DNA of 64,000 nt from Xanthomonas sontii (GCF_040529055.1 NZ_CP132342.1:4586001-4650000), one strand, 5' to 3'. Positions 8,216 through 19,200 are shown, counted from the stretch's first letter. Made by a program: numbers and translations. The notes: generated from the sequence alone by a model not told the origin.

Positions 8216-9103
8216 TCATGCGCCCTTGCCGGCGAACAGCGCATCCAGGCGCTGCTCGAAGGCGTGGTAGCCGATGCGCTCGTACAGCTCCTCGCGGGTC
8301 TGCATGCGCTCCAGCACTCCCTGCTGATGGCCGTCGCGGCGGATCGCGGTGTATACGTCCTCGGCGGCCTTGTTGGCGGCGCGGAACGCCGACAGCGGGA
8401 ACAACTGGATCGCCACGCCGGCCGATGCCAGTTCGTCGCGGGTGAACAGCGGTGTCTTGCCGAACTCGGTGATGTTGGCCAGCACCGGCACCTTCACCGC
8501 GTCGACGAAACGACGGTAGGTGTCCAGGTCGTAGGCGGCCTCGGCGAAGATGCCGTCGGCGCCGGCCTCCACGCAGGCGATGGCGCGTTCGATCGCCGCG
8601 TCCACGCCCTCGGTCTGGATCGCGTCGGTGCGCGCGATCAGGAAGAAGTCCGGATCGGTCTTGGCATCGGCCGCGGCCTTGACCCGGTCCACCATCTCGC
8701 CCTGGCTGACGATCTCCTTGCCCGGGCGGTGGCCGCAGCGCTTGGCGCCGACCTGGTCCTCGATGTGGCAGGCCGCCGCGCCGGCCTTGATCAGCGCCTT
8801 GATGGTGCGCTCGATGTTGAACGCGCTCGGGCCGAAGCCTGTGTCGATGTCCACCAGCAGCGGCAGCGGGCACACGTCGGTGATGCGGCGCACGTCGATC
8901 AGCACGTCTTCAAGCGTGTTGATGCCCAGGTCCGGCAGGCCCAGCGAGCCGGCGGCGACGCCGCCGCCGGACAGGTAGATGGCCTTGTAGCCGGCGCGCT
9001 GCGCCAGCAGCGCATGGTTGGCGTTGATCGCGCCGATCACCTGCAACGGCGCTTCGGCGGCCAGGGCGGCGCGAAAACCGGCGCCGGGGGAAACGAGGGA
9101 CAT
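8216..9103 (-). CDS. prpB: 2-methylisocitrate lyase PrpB
   Basis: 295 residues of the isocitrate lyase/PEP mutase family. It splits 2-methylisocitrate into pyruvate and succinate, the last step of the methylcitrate cycle. The family signature with the catalytic Cys is [16 protein letters not shown]; Mg ligands fit the [10 protein letters not shown] and ARTDA segments. The ATG at 9101-9103 is chosen for its AGGAG site six bases upstream; an upstream ATG at 9133 adds ten residues without a site. It is the first gene of the minus-strand prp block and diverges from the HTH-citrate synthase gene with 119 bases between the start codons. Confidence 0.96.
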   Translation of the reverse strand: MSLVSPGAGFRAALAAEAPLQVIGAINANHALLAQRAGYKAIYLSGGGVAAGSLGLPDLGINTLEDVLIDVRRITDVCPLPLLVDIDTGFGPSAFNIERTIKALIKAGAAACHIEDQVGAKRCGHRPGKEIVSQGEMVDRVKAAADAKTDPDFFLIARTDAIQTEGVDAAIERAIACVEAGADGIFAEAAYDLDTYRRFVDAVKVPVLANITEFGKTPLFTRDELASAGVAIQLFPLSAFRAANKAAEDVYTAIRRDGHQQGVLERMQTREELYERIGYHAFEQRLDALFAGKGA

Positions 9104-9191
9104 GGGCGACTCCTGACGAAGAGGCGGCAACACCCCGCCGGGCGTTCCGCGATGGGCGCCAATCTGGCACTCTCGCCGGCACGGATCAATC

Positions 9192-9208
9192 TTGATTCAA
9201 TGAATCAA
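9192..9208. promoter_or_regulatory. Perfect 17-base palindrome in the prpB / HTH-citrate synthase intergenic region (candidate operator)
   Basis: The sequence TTGATTCAATGAATCAA has 8-base arms around one central base. It lies between the divergent starts, 15 bases before the HTH-citrate synthase ATG and about 90 bases before prpB. Position and symmetry suggest the operator of the divergent DNA-binding protein, controlling both directions. This is inference; no known factor matches it to my knowledge. Confidence 0.6.
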
Positions 9209-9222
9209 CCTATCATCCCTTC

Positions 9223-10464
<1,242 letters not shown>

Positions 10465-10522
10465 CACGTCGGGAGACGCCAAACCCGTTCAGCGCCCCCA
10501 TCTCGCCAAAGGCACCGCCAAA

Positions 10523-10540
10523 GGTGTACAAATGTACACC
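10523..10540. promoter_or_regulatory. LexA2-type operator overlapping the lexA2 start
   Basis: GGTGTACAAATGTACACC is a palindrome with 8-base arms around AA. It fits the TGTAC-N4-GTACA type of box I recall for the second LexA of xanthomonads and pseudomonads, and it is unlike the classical CTGT-N8-ACAG box. It contains the ATG at 10532, so a bound repressor would block initiation directly. Confidence 0.8.
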
Positions 10541-11149
10541 ATGACCACCCTGTCCCCGCAGCGCGCCGCCATCCTCGCCTACGTCCATGCCTGCATCGAG
10601 CAGGACGGGCGGCCGCCAAGCCTGGCCGAGATCGCCGAACGCTTCGGCTTCGCCTCGCGCAATGCCGCGCGCAAGCACGTGCAGGCGCTGGTCGAGGCCG
10701 GGCTGCTGGCGCAGGTGCCGCAGCAGGCGCGCAGCCTGCGCCCGGCGCAGGCCGGCAGCCGCAGCGAACTACTGCAGTTGCCGGTGCTGGGCCGGGTCGC
10801 CGCCGGCGTGCCGATCGGCGCCGACATCGGCCTGGACCAGCAGTTGCGCCTGGACCGCGCGGTGTTCGCGCTGCGCCCGGACTACCTGCTGCGGGTGCAG
10901 GGCGACTCGATGATCGACGACGGCATCCTCGACGGCGACCTGGTCGGGGTGCGCCGCGCCGCCGATGCGCGCAACGGCCAGATCGTGGTGGCACGGCTGG
11001 ACGGCGAACTCACCATCAAGCGCTACCGCGCCGATGGCGATGGCATCGCGCTGCTGCCGCGCAATCCTGCCTATGCGCCGATCGTGGTCGCTCCCGGGCA
11101 GGACTTCGCCATCGAAGGGCATTACTGCGGCCTGATCCGGCCCGGCTGA
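10532..11149 (+). CDS. lexA2: LexA2 repressor of the mutagenesis operon
   Basis: 205 residues. N-terminal winged helix (residues 5-70, with PPSLAEIAERFGFASRNAARKHV as recognition region) and C-terminal S24 autoprotease. Visible are the Ala91-Gly92 cleavage site (VAAGVPIG), Ser126 in GDSMIDDGI and Lys163 in ELTIKRYR. RecA-stimulated self-cleavage should lift repression of its own operon. Start 10532 has AAAGG at a good distance; the alternative ATG at 10541 is too far from it. The gene overlaps imuA by one base (TGATG). The operator covers the start codon, which suggests strict autoregulation. Confidence 0.93.
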   Translation: MYTMTTLSPQRAAILAYVHACIEQDGRPPSLAEIAERFGFASRNAARKHVQALVEAGLLAQVPQQARSLRPAQAGSRSELLQLPVLGRVAAGVPIGADIGLDQQLRLDRAVFALRPDYLLRVQGDSMIDDGILDGDLVGVRRAADARNGQIVVARLDGELTIKRYRADGDGIALLPRNPAYAPIVVAPGQDFAIEGHYCGLIRPG

Positions 11150-11769
11150 TGGCCGCCGTCGTCGCCCTCGATCGCCTGCTGGCCGAGCGCCGGGTCTGGC
11201 GCGGCCAGCCGACGGCGCTGCCGCCCAGCGCGCAGCCCACCGGGCACGCCGCGCTGGACGCGGTGCTGCCCGCGCGCGGCTGGCCGGAGATGGCCCTGAC
11301 CGAACTGCTGCACGCCGCCGACGGCATCGGCGAGCTGCAGCTGCTGTGGCCGACCCTGGCACGGCTGTCGCAAGGCGGCGGCCGCATCGTGCTGGTCGAT
11401 CCGCCGTACCTGCCCTACCCCGCCGCCTGGGCCCAGGCCGGGGTGGCGCTGGCGCAGGTGCAGATCGTCCGTGCCGGTGCGGATGCGGCCTGGGCCGCCG
11501 AGCAATGCCTGCGTTCGGGCAGTTGCGCGACGGTGCTGTGCTGGCCGGGGCTGGCCGGCGACAAGACCCTGCGCCGGCTGCAGGTGGCCGCCGAGACCGG
11601 ACGCACCCTGGGCTTCGCCTACCGGCCGCTGAAGGCCGCCGCCAATCCGTCGCCGGCCGCGCTGCGCATCGCCATCGACGCCGCGCCGGCGCAACTGCGC
11701 GTGCTCAAGTGCCGCGGCGGGCTGGCGCCGGCGCGGCCGATCGCCCTGTCCGCCCTGGCGACCGGGTGA
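11149..11769 (+). CDS. imuA: ImuA, SulA/RecA-like translesion mutagenesis factor
   Basis: 206 residues. ImuA is a RecA-fold protein without a proper Walker A that works with ImuB and DnaE2 in SOS mutagenesis. Seen here: LPARGWPEMALTELL near residues 40-54, ELQLLWPTLARLSQ, a beta-strand IVLVDPPYLPYPAAWA at about 85-100, and the hydrophobic core continuing to the end. Identification rests on these plus its fixed place in the operon between lexA2 and imuB. It starts in the lexA2 stop codon (one-base overlap), suggesting translational coupling. Confidence 0.9.
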   Translation: MAAVVALDRLLAERRVWRGQPTALPPSAQPTGHAALDAVLPARGWPEMALTELLHAADGIGELQLLWPTLARLSQGGGRIVLVDPPYLPYPAAWAQAGVALAQVQIVRAGADAAWAAEQCLRSGSCATVLCWPGLAGDKTLRRLQVAAETGRTLGFAYRPLKAAANPSPAALRIAIDAAPAQLRVLKCRGGLAPARPIALSALATG

Positions 11770-11779
11770 GGCCGCTGCC

Positions 11780-13201
11780 GTGCGCTGGGCCTGCATCCTG
11801 TTGCCGCAACTGGCGCTGGACACCGTCCTGCGTCGCTGGCCGACGCCGGACGAACCGCTGGCGTTGCTCGACGGCCCGCCGCAGCGGCGCACGCTGAAGG
11901 CGGTCAACGCCGCCGCGCGCGCCCGCGGCCTGCGCCCCGGACAATCGCTGGTCACCGCGCAAGCGCTGTGCGATCGCTTCGCCACAGCCCTGCACGATGC
12001 CGAAGAAAGCCGCCGCAGCCAGCAGTTCCTTGCGGCGTGGGCGTACCGCTTCAGTTCGCTGGTCAGCACCGACTACCCCGGCGCGCTGCTGCTGGAGATC
12101 GAGGCCAGCCTCGGCCTGTTCGGGCCATGGCCGCGTTTCGAGGCGCGACTGCGCGAGGAACTGACCGCGCTGGGCTTCCGCCACCGCATCGTGGTCGCGC
12201 CGCATCCGCTGGCCGCGCGCGCGCTGGTCAATGCCCACGACGGCATCGCCCTGCTCGACAACGCCGCGCTGCAGCGCGCGCTGGGGCAGTTGCCGATCGC
12301 CCGCGCCGGGTTGTCGCCGGCCCTGGCCGAGGGCTTCGCGCGGATGGGCCTGCGCCGCCTGCAGCAGCTGTTCGCGCTGCCGCGCACCGGGCTGGCGCGG
12401 CGCTATCCGCCGGCCCTGCTGCAGCACCTGGACGCGTTGCGCGGGCAGGCGCCGCTGCCGCTGCAGTACTACCTGCCGCCGGACCGCTTCGATGCGCGCG
12501 TGGAACTGGGCTATGCCACCGAATCCAACCAGGCTCTGCTGTTCCCGCTGCGTCGCCTGACCCAGGACCTGGCCGCGTTCCTGGCCGGACGCGACGGCGG
12601 CGTGCAGCGCTTCCGCCTGCTGCTGGAACACGAGGACCTGGAGTCCAGCGTGGTGCCGGTGGGCCTGCTCGCCGCCGAGCGCGATGCGGCGATGCTGTTC
12701 GAGCTGGCGCGCGGGCGCTTGCAGCAGGCCAGCGTGCCGGCGCCGGTGCAGGCGCTGCGCCTGTGTGCCGACGAACTGCCGCCGTTCGTGCCGGCCGCGC
12801 GCGAACTGTTCGACGAGCGCGCGCAACAGGCGCTGCCGTGGGAGCAACTACGCGAACGCCTGCGCGCACGCCTGGGCGACGACGCCGTGCACGGCCTGCG
12901 CGCGCACGCCGACCATCGCCCGGAACTGGCCTGGCGCGCCGAATCCAGCACGGCGCGCAGCACGAGCACACCCGCCGCCGCACCGCCACGCCCCGGCTGG
13001 CTGCTGCAGCAGCCAATTCCGCTGCGCGAGCGCGCGCCCGAGCGTCTGGCCGGTCCGGAGCGCATCGAGAGCGGCTGGTGGGACGATGGCGACGTGCGTC
13101 GCGACTACTACGTCGTGCGCACCCGCCAGGGCCAGCGCGCCTGGGCCTTCGCCCCGGCCGACGCGCCGGACGCACTGATGCTGCACGGCTGGTTCGCATG
13201 A
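11780..13201 (+). CDS. imuB: ImuB, inactive Y-family polymerase-like adaptor
   Basis: 473 residues. It resembles DinB/UmuC but is thought to be a scaffold that ties DnaE2 to the beta clamp, not a polymerase. The N-terminal strand reads [17 protein letters not shown] where active Y-family members have the metal-binding DxD, so the first catalytic acid is missing, as in the known family. The Y-polymerase palm, thumb helix-hairpin-helix ([20 protein letters not shown], about 175-195) and little-finger region follow, and the C-terminus has the Imu[13 protein letters not shown] signature. It follows imuA by 10 bases and overlaps dnaE2 by four (ATGA). Confidence 0.93.
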   Translation: MRWACILLPQLALDTVLRRWPTPDEPLALLDGPPQRRTLKAVNAAARARGLRPGQSLVTAQALCDRFATALHDAEESRRSQQFLAAWAYRFSSLVSTDYPGALLLEIEASLGLFGPWPRFEARLREELTALGFRHRIVVAPHPLAARALVNAHDGIALLDNAALQRALGQLPIARAGLSPALAEGFARMGLRRLQQLFALPRTGLARRYPPALLQHLDALRGQAPLPLQYYLPPDRFDARVELGYATESNQALLFPLRRLTQDLAAFLAGRDGGVQRFRLLLEHEDLESSVVPVGLLAAERDAAMLFELARGRLQQASVPAPVQALRLCADELPPFVPAARELFDERAQQALPWEQLRERLRARLGDDAVHGLRAHADHRPELAWRAESSTARSTSTPAAAPPRPGWLLQQPIPLRERAPERLAGPERIESGWWDDGDVRRDYYVVRTRQGQRAWAFAPADAPDALMLHGWFA

Positions 13202-16200
13202 GCCACACCCCGCCGCATCCGCGCATGCCGCCGCGCCTGCGGCTGCTGCCGACGCCGGCGCCTGCGCAAACCAGCGCGCCCGCCACCAGCACGCCGCACG
13301 CGCCAGCCGACCCCACCCTGCCCGACTACGCCGAACTGCATTGCCTGTCCAACTTCAGCTTCCAGCGTGGCGCCTCGCACCCCTGGGAACTGTGCGAACG
13401 CGCGCTGCACCACGGCTACCGGGCGCTGGCGATCACCGACGAGTGCAGCCTGGCCGGCATCGTGCGTGCCTGGCAGGCGGCCCGGGACATGGGCCTGCAC
13501 CTCATCGTCGGCAGCGAGATCCAGTTCGAGCACGGCCCCAAGCTGGTGCTGCTGGCCGAGACCCTGCACGGCTACCAGCGGCTGTGCCGGCTGATCACCC
13601 TGGCCCGGCGCCGCGCCGACAAAGGCAGCTACCGCGCGCTGCGCGAGGATCTGGCCAGCGCGGACGACGGCGCCGGCCTGCTGTGCCTGTGGCTAGCGCG
13701 CGGCGATGGCGACGACGCCGCGGACGGCGCCTGGCTGCAAGCCGGTTTCCCGCAGCGGCTCTGGCTGGCGGTGGAACTGCTGCGCGGCCCCGACGACGCC
13801 ACGTTGCTGCAGGCGCGGCTGCAGTTGGCGCATGCACTGCAACTGCCCGCCGTGGCCTGCGGCGACGTGCACATGCATGCGCGCGGCCGCCGCGCGTTGC
13901 AGGACACCTTGACCGCAATCCGCCAGCGCCTGCCACTGCACGAAGCCGGTGCCCACCTGTATCCCAACGGCGAACGTCACCTGCGCCCGCGCACCACGCT
14001 GGCGTCGCTGTATCCGCCGGCGCTGCTGGCCGAAACCGTGCGCATCGCCCAGCGCTGCACATTCAACCTCGGCCAACTGCAATACGAATACCCGCACGAA
14101 CTGGTACCGCCCGGACACACACCCACGCAGTGGCTGCGCATCCTCACCGAACGCGGCGCGGCGCAGCGCTGGCCGCACGGCGTGCCGGACAAGGCCCGGC
14201 GCCTGATCGAACACGAACTCGGCGTGATCGAGCGGCTGAAGTACGAGTCCTACTTCCTCACCGTCTACGACCTGGTGCGCTTCGCGCGCTCCAAGGACAT
14301 CCTGTGCCAGGGTCGCGGCTCGGCGGCGAACTCGGCGGTGTGTTATGCGCTGGGCATCACCGCGATCGATCCGGACCGCATCGGCATGCTGTTCGAGCGC
14401 TTCATCTCCGAAGAGCGCAAGGAGCGGCCGGACATCGACATCGATTTCGAGCACGACCGCCGCGAGGAAGTGATCCAGTACATCTTCCGCCACTACGGCC
14501 GCGAGCGCGCCGCACTGGCCGCGGTTGCGATCAGCTACCACACGCGCAGCGCGGTGCGCGACGTGGCGCGCGCACTGGGCCTGCCCAGCGACACCGTCGA
14601 TGCGCTGTCCTCCGCGCTGGGCCAGCGCGATCCGGTGGAGTCTGCACAGGAACTGCTGCGCGAACGCGGCTTCGACCCGGACACGCCGGTGATGCGGCGG
14701 CTGCTGGTGCTCGCCGGCCAACTGATCGGCTTCCCGCGGCACCTGTCGCAGCATCCCGGCGGCTTCGTCATCTCCGAGCATGCGCTGCACACCCTGGTGC
14801 CGGTGGAGAACGCGACCATGGCCGAGCGCACTGTGATCCAGTGGGACAAGGACGACCTGGAACTGGTCGGACTGATGAAGGTCGACGTGCTCGCGCTGGG
14901 CATGCTCAGCGCGCTGCGGCGCACCCTGGACCTGCTGCGCGCGCACCGCGGCCGCGACTACACGCTTGCGACCATTCCTGCCGAAGACCCTGAGACCTAC
15001 GCGATGATCCAACGCGCCGACACCATCGGCGTGTTCCAGATCGAATCGCGCGCGCAGATGGCGATGCTGCCGCGGCTGCAGCCGAAAGAGTTCTACGATC
15101 TGGTCATCCAGGTGGCGATCGTGCGCCCCGGCCCGATCCAGGGCGGCATGGTGCATCCATACCTGCGTCGGCGCAGCGGCGAGGAGGCCACCGACGATCT
15201 GCCAGACGAGTTGCGCGAGGTGTTCAAGCGCACGCTCGGCGTACCGCTGTTCCAGGAACAGGTGATGCAACTGGCGGTGGTCGCCGCCGGCTACACGCCG
15301 GGCCAGGCCGATCAGTTGCGCCGTTCGATGGCGGCCTGGAAACGCCACGGCGGGCTGGAACCGCATCGCGACAAGTTGTTGCAGGGCATGCTGGAGAGGA
15401 ACTACACCGCCGAATTCGCCGGACGCATCTTCGAACAGATCAAGGGCTTCGGCAGCTACGGCTTTCCCGAAAGCCACGCCGCCAGCTTCGCCCTGCTCAC
15501 CTACGCCAGTTGCTGGCTCAAGTGCCACGAACCGGCCGCGTTCACCTGCGCGCTGATCAACAGTTGGCCGATGGGCTTCTACAGCCCCGATCAGTTGCTG
15601 CAGGACGCGCGTCGCCACGGCCTGCAGGTGCGACCGGTGGACGTGCGCTACAGCGACTGGGATTGCAGCCTGGAAGCGCATAGTCCCGACGCGCAGGTGC
15701 AGCCGGCGATCCGCCTGGGCCTGCGCCTGGTCCGCGGCCTGGCCGAGGACGCCGCCCTGCGCCTGCAGCAGGCGCGCGCGCACGCCCCATTCCACGACCT
15801 CGCCGACCTGTGCCACCGCGCTGCACTCGACGACAAGGCCCGCGCCGCGCTCGCCGACGCCGGGGCGTTGAAAGCGCTGGCCGGCCATCGCCATCGCGCA
15901 CGCTGGGCCGTGGCCGGCGTCGAGGCGCAGCGCCCGCTGTTCGAAGCGCTCGCAGCGACGCCCGAACAGCAGGTCGCGCTTCCGCTGCCCAGCCAGGGCG
16001 AAGACATCCGCGCCGACTACGCGACGCTCGGCACCACCCTGGGCAAGCACCCGTTGACCCTGCTGCGCGCGCAGCTACGCGCGCGCCGCTACCGCCATTC
16101 CGGCGAGCTGCGCGCTTTGCCGCATGCCAGTGCAGTCTCCATAGCCGGCCTGGTGACCATGCGCCAACGCCCACAGACCGCCAGCGGCGTCACTTTCGTC

Positions 16201-16410
16201 ACCCTCGAAGACGAGCATGGCCTGGTCAACGTGGTGGTGTGGCGGCGCCTGGCCGAACGCCAGCGCCAGGCCCTGCTCGAATCCCAACTGCTGCTGGTGC
16301 GCGGCCGCGTCGAGACCGAGGGCAAGGTCCGCCACCTGATCGCCGCCCACCTCGAAGACCTGACGCCCATGCTGCTCGGCCTGGACATCCGCAGCCGGGA
16401 TTTTCATTGA
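13198..16410 (+). CDS. dnaE2: Error-prone DNA polymerase DnaE2
   Basis: 1070 residues, usual for DnaE2. It is a C-family polymerase that carries out damage-induced mutagenesis with ImuA and ImuB. Domains: a Pro/Ala-rich leader to about residue 38, PHP domain ([16 protein letters not shown]), palm with the catalytic acids Asp412 and Asp414 in PDIDIDF, fingers, helix-hairpin-helix, and a C-terminal OB fold ([14 protein letters not shown], then [10 protein letters not shown]). The PHP start reads ELHCLSNFS where replicative DnaE has LHxHTEYS, as in DnaE2. The beginning at 13198 shares ATGA with the imuB stop. It is the last gene of the operon; the next gene is convergent. Confidence 0.96.
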   Translation: MSHTPPHPRMPPRLRLLPTPAPAQTSAPATSTPHAPADPTLPDYAELHCLSNFSFQRGASHPWELCERALHHGYRALAITDECSLAGIVRAWQAARDMGLHLIVGSEIQFEHGPKLVLLAETLHGYQRLCRLITLARRRADKGSYRALREDLASADDGAGLLCLWLARGDGDDAADGAWLQAGFPQRLWLAVELLRGPDDATLLQARLQLAHALQLPAVACGDVHMHARGRRALQDTLTAIRQRLPLHEAGAHLYPNGERHLRPRTTLASLYPPALLAETVRIAQRCTFNLGQLQYEYPHELVPPGHTPTQWLRILTERGAAQRWPHGVPDKARRLIEHELGVIERLKYESYFLTVYDLVRFARSKDILCQGRGSAANSAVCYALGITAIDPDRIGMLFERFISEERKERPDIDIDFEHDRREEVIQYIFRHYGRERAALAAVAISYHTRSAVRDVARALGLPSDTVDALSSALGQRDPVESAQELLRERGFDPDTPVMRRLLVLAGQLIGFPRHLSQHPGGFVISEHALHTLVPVENATMAERTVIQWDKDDLELVGLMKVDVLALGMLSALRRTLDLLRAHRGRDYTLATIPAEDPETYAMIQRADTIGVFQIESRAQMAMLPRLQPKEFYDLVIQVAIVRPGPIQGGMVHPYLRRRSGEEATDDLPDELREVFKRTLGVPLFQEQVMQLAVVAAGYTPGQADQLRRSMAAWKRHGGLEPHRDKLLQGMLERNYTAEFAGRIFEQIKGFGSYGFPESHAASFALLTYASCWLKCHEPAAFTCALINSWPMGFYSPDQLLQDARRHGLQVRPVDVRYSDWDCSLEAHSPDAQVQPAIRLGLRLVRGLAEDAALRLQQARAHAPFHDLADLCHRAALDDKARAALADAGALKALAGHRHRARWAVAGVEAQRPLFEALAATPEQQVALPLPSQGEDIRADYATLGTTLGKHPLTLLRAQLRARRYRHSGELRALPHASAVSIAGLVTMRQRPQTASGVTFVTLEDEHGLVNVVVWRRLAERQRQALLESQLLLVRGRVETEGKVRHLIAAHLEDLTPMLLGLDIRSRDFH

Positions 16411-16529
16411 GGTCGCAAGCGTCAATGCCGCAGTAGCGCCTGGATCAACGTCGTGCCAGCTGAAGGTGCACCTGTGCATTCCTGCTTGAGGCACCCGCAT
16501 CCTCGAACCTACTGACCAGGCAGGACGGA

Positions 16530-17297
16530 CTACTTAAAAATCTCGGCCTGCACCTCTGCCAACGCATACCGCCGCTGACAATGCTCGCAGAAGAACGCGC
16601 GCCGCTGCGCCCTGCCGAGTTGCTTGCGATACGTGAGCAAATGACCGTCGCGCGGACACACCGTCTTGGTGTGCACCTGGTAGTGCTTCTTCAGTTCGTA
16701 GGCTTTCTTCCAGCGATAGAAATCGAAGCTGTACTCACGCGCCTGTGTCACCAGTTCGCCCAGCTTGCGAGGCGGCAACGCGCCGATCTCGCTCTCGGGA
16801 TGCACACGGATGCGGTGCAGCACCTCGTTCTTGATGATGTTGCCGACCCCGGCGAACACGTCCTGATCCAGCAAGGCATCGGCGGCGAGCGCATGCGGCC
16901 GCTGCCGCAACTTGCGCCGCGCCTGCGCCGCATCCCAGTCGGGATTCATCACGTCCGCGGTCCAGTCGTAGGCCGCATCCAGTGGACCGTCGATGAACTT
17001 GATCGAACACGCGTAGAAATTCAGTTCCTCACCCTTGGCGAAACCCAGGCTCAAACGCGCCGACGCATCCTTGCGCGCATTGATCCGGTAGCTGCCGAAC
17101 AGCAGGAAATGGATGCGCACACTGAACGCATCGAACTCGATCAGGAAATGCTTGCCCCAACTGCGCAGCGACAGGATCTTGCGCCCTCGCATCCGCTCCA
17201 GATCCAGCTTGCTGTTGCCGGACACCCGCAACACCTTGCGCCCGGCGAACGCGGCGGCTTCTTCCTTCAGGATGACGATCGAGGGACCTTCGGGCAT
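16530..17297 (-). CDS. Fpg/Nei family DNA glycosylase, endonuclease VIII-like
   Basis: 255 residues. It should remove oxidised bases and cut the DNA at the site. The N-terminus MPEGPS carries the proline that acts as nucleophile (Pro2) and Glu3; Lys49 in WGKHFLI fits the conserved lysine. The helix-two-turn-helix signature is DVFAGVGNIIKNEVLHR (146-162). The C-terminal zinc ribbon keeps Cys237 and Cys240 (CEHC), but the front half reads CPRDGH at 214-219, with Asp217 where a second cysteine is expected, so His219 or another ligand may complete the site. Nei is more likely than Fpg because of MPEGPS and short loops. It converges with dnaE2. Confidence 0.88.
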   Translation of the reverse strand: MPEGPSIVILKEEAAAFAGRKVLRVSGNSKLDLERMRGRKILSLRSWGKHFLIEFDAFSVRIHFLLFGSYRINARKDASARLSLGFAKGEELNFYACSIKFIDGPLDAAYDWTADVMNPDWDAAQARRKLRQRPHALAADALLDQDVFAGVGNIIKNEVLHRIRVHPESEIGALPPRKLGELVTQAREYSFDFYRWKKAYELKKHYQVHTKTVCPRDGHLLTYRKQLGRAQRRAFFCEHCQRRYALAEVQAEIFK

Positions 17298-17434
17298 GCG
17301 TGCAGTATCGAGCGATGCCGTGAGCGGGCTGTGAGCCTAACGCGCCCAACCACAGCACCATCCGTTCGACCGAAGATCGCCAGTCACCAACAGTGCTAGT
17401 TTGATAATGTCCATTGATAAGCCTCCTAATGAGC

Positions 17435-17452
17435 GTACAAATTCTTGTACAA
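17435..17452. promoter_or_regulatory. Candidate autoregulatory operator of the antitoxin gene
   Basis: GTACAAATTCTTGTAC at 17435-17450 is a palindrome with 6-base arms and a 4-base spacer, and TTGTACAA at 17445-17452 is itself a palindrome. YefM antitoxins bind palindromes with a TGTACA core, which is present here just upstream of the ATG at 17466. Binding is inferred. Confidence 0.5.
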
Positions 17453-17465
17453 CTTCGAGCACAGC

Positions 17466-17702
17466 ATGGACACAATCACCTACAGTGCTGCACGTTCTTC
17501 TCTAGCGGACATTATGGACCGCGTGGTCAATAACCACGAGCCAGTGATCATCACGCGTGGCCGCAAGAAAGTCGTAGTCATGCTATCACTAGAGGACTAC
17601 AAAGCGATGGAGGAAACCGCCTATCTACTTCGCAACCCAAATAATGCGCTTCGCTTGCTAAATTCAATTAATCAACTTGAGGAAGTCGATCAAAAATATT
17701 GA
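17466..17702 (+). CDS. YefM/Phd family antitoxin without an adjacent toxin
   Basis: 78 residues of the Phd/YefM family: MDTITYSAARSSLADIMDRV (residues 1-20) is the DNA-binding N-terminus, ITRGRKKVVVMLSLEDYKAM the conserved core, then a short helix (ETAYLLRNPNNALRLLNSI) that would normally wrap the YoeB toxin. No toxin frame follows: bases 17703-17796 contain only short AT-rich frames that do not resemble YoeB or RelE. It may be a lone antitoxin acting against a toxin elsewhere, or a relic. Start at 17466 is chosen by family alignment over an in-frame ATG seven codons earlier. Its base composition is clearly lower in GC than that of its neighbours. Confidence 0.85.
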   Translation: MDTITYSAARSSLADIMDRVVNNHEPVIITRGRKKVVVMLSLEDYKAMEETAYLLRNPNNALRLLNSINQLEEVDQKY

Positions 17703-17796
17703 AATTATTAAAACCACCCAAGAAGCCAAACCCAAGACACATCACGGCACGACAATCAAATAATTAGCGCGAAATTTGAGGATCACCCTCTACCAA

Positions 17797-18477
17797 TCAG
17801 AGAAATGCATCAGCATTAAGCCTTCCCATTTTCTCTACATTCTCAACTGTCATGCCAGCGGCAGCCAATCGTTCACCTATAGCCCAAGCCACATATGCAC
17901 GTGCATCAAGCAGAACAGCCTCTGCATCTTTACTGGCATCGATACGCCGCATGCGAGAGTCTGCTAACGCCAAAAAGATTGCTCGACATTTCTCGAGATT
18001 ATCAGGAGTTTCAAAATGATTAGGAGCATCTCCGCGCGCGCGAATTCGCTGCAAGCCGACTAGCGGATCCAAGTCCAACAACAGCAGCAGATTCGGGCGA
18101 GGTGCAAAGCTATTCGCCTGAAGGAGCTCATCTACGGGCAAACCGGCAGCCCCTTGATATGCGATCATCGACGGAAAATATCTGTCTAAGATGACAATCT
18201 CGCCACGCTCCAGCGCTGGCGCAATGAGTTCATGCACATGTTGCTGGCGATCCAAAAGCAGGTACTCCACCTCCTGCGCCGGGCTCAGCCTACCCACAGC
18301 AGCTGAATCTCGCAGCTTCATTCCCCAAGGGCCGGTGGTTGGCTCCTTGCTCAGATTAACCACCGCACCGTTTGCCTCAAGAGCTGCGGCAAGGCTTCGA
18401 GCGAGCGTGGACTTGCCTGCCCCATCGATACCCTCGATGGCGATCAGCAGCCCCCCGGGGATGGTGTCTTTCGTCAT
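17797..18477 (-). CDS. Second, divergent thymidylate kinase-like P-loop kinase
   Basis: 226 residues. P-loop [14 protein letters not shown] (about 16-29), substrate-site [13 protein letters not shown] (about 97-109), a LID-like [16 protein letters not shown] and a LLLLLDLDP strand all fit the thymidylate kinase family. A normal tmk is present at 20156-20827, so this is a paralogue, possibly acting on another nucleotide. ATG at 18475-18477 is chosen by family alignment; the frame continues to 18549. GC is lower than in the core genes and it lies 3' of tRNA-Val in the same strip as the lone antitoxin, consistent with horizontal gain. It points toward the antitoxin gene. Confidence 0.88.
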   Translation of the reverse strand: MTKDTIPGGLLIAIEGIDGAGKSTLARSLAAALEANGAVVNLSKEPTTGPWGMKLRDSAAVGRLSPAQEVEYLLLDRQQHVHELIAPALERGEIVILDRYFPSMIAYQGAAGLPVDELLQANSFAPRPNLLLLLDLDPLVGLQRIRARGDAPNHFETPDNLEKCRAIFLALADSRMRRIDASKDAEAVLLDARAYVAWAIGERLAAAGMTVENVEKMGRLNADAFL

Positions 18478-18637
18478 GGTGGGTACTTTAGCGGAATCAG
18501 GGCCAGCCACACAGAGTGGCAAGCGGCAGGAAGGGAGGCACGTCGGCACTGGCCTGAAAGGCTTCTAGCATCAGCCTCTTCAGCTTCACCAAACACCCTA
18601 AACAGGCCATTGAGCAGCCGGCGCCAAAGTTGCAAAA

Positions 18638-18668
18638 ACAAAAAAGCCAGCACGAGGCCGGCTTTTTC
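18638..18668 (-). terminator. Rho-independent terminator after tRNA-Val(CAC)
   Basis: On the minus strand a stem (AAGCCGGCCTCGTGCTGGCTT) is followed by six or more T. It begins about 16 bases past the tRNA 3' end. Confidence 0.8.
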
Positions 18669-18684
18669 ATGACAATCAAATCCG

Positions 18685-18759
18685 TGGTGGGCGGTGCAGG
18701 GTTCGAACCTGCGACCCTTGCCGTGTGAAGGCAATGCTCTACCGCTGAGCTAACCGCCC
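18685..18759 (-). tRNA. tRNA-Val, anticodon CAC
   Basis: A complete cloverleaf of 75 bases with encoded CCA. The acceptor stem is GGGCGGT/ACCGCCC, the D-loop AGCTCAGCGGTAGAGC, the anticodon loop TTCACAC (anticodon CAC, codon GUG), and the T-arm CAGGTTCGAACCCTG. A low-GC strip begins right behind its 3' end. Confidence 0.95.
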
Positions 18760-18846
18760 GTGTCGCGAGCCGCACATTATAGGGCTGTGGCGCGCGGCGT
18801 CAATGGGTCCTGTCGAGGTCGGTGGCGCGGCGTCGCCGCGCGGCCG

Positions 18847-19196
18847 CTACATGGTCTGGGTCGGCTTGTCGGCGTTGAGGATGCCGGCCAGTTGGGTCTC
18901 GATCTTGGTGCGGATGGTCTCGCCTTCGCTGTTGTCCGGCAGCTGCACGCCGATGCCGGCGGCGCGGTTGCCCTGGGCGCCGACCGGGGTCACCCAGATC
19001 ACCTTGCCGGCCACCGGCAGGCGCTCGCTGGAATCGGGCAGGGTCAGCAGCAGGAACACTTCGTCGCCGAGGAAGTAGCGCTTGGGGGTGGGCACGAAGA
19101 TGCCGCCGTTCTTCACGAACGGCATGTAGGCGTTGTACAGCGCCGCCTTGTCCTTCACCGCCAGCGACAGAATGCCCTGGCGTCCGCTCATCGCGC

Positions 19197-19200
<4 letters not shown>
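18847..19200 (-). CDS. pilZ: PilZ domain protein of the type IV pilus
   Basis: 117 residues. It matches the short type IV pilus PilZ found next to holB in xanthomonads and pseudomonads: GRQGILSLAVKDKAALYNAYMP, FVKNGGIFVPTPKRY, then a beta-barrel with GKVIWVTPVG and GIGVQL. The c-di-GMP-binding RxxxR and DxSxxG motifs are absent, as in the pilus PilZ that binds PilB/FimX partners instead. Translation likely begins at 19200, where the ATG overlaps the holB stop (ATGA); a second ATG is three codons on. Being last in the mltG-tmk-holB run links pilus output to that operon. Confidence 0.93.

Noticed and set aside
9104..9222. Sigma-54 promoter for prpB (known for prp operons elsewhere)
   Set aside because: A TGGCAC occurs but no properly spaced TTGCA/T, and no PrpR-type activator gene is near.
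17435..17452. Second LexA2 box before the antitoxin
   Set aside because: It shares GTAC halves with the LexA2 box but has a different arm and spacer; the YefM-type operator explains it better.
18478..18637. Remnant gene between the second kinase and tRNA-Val
   Set aside because: Short frames without any recognisable similarity; probably spacer.
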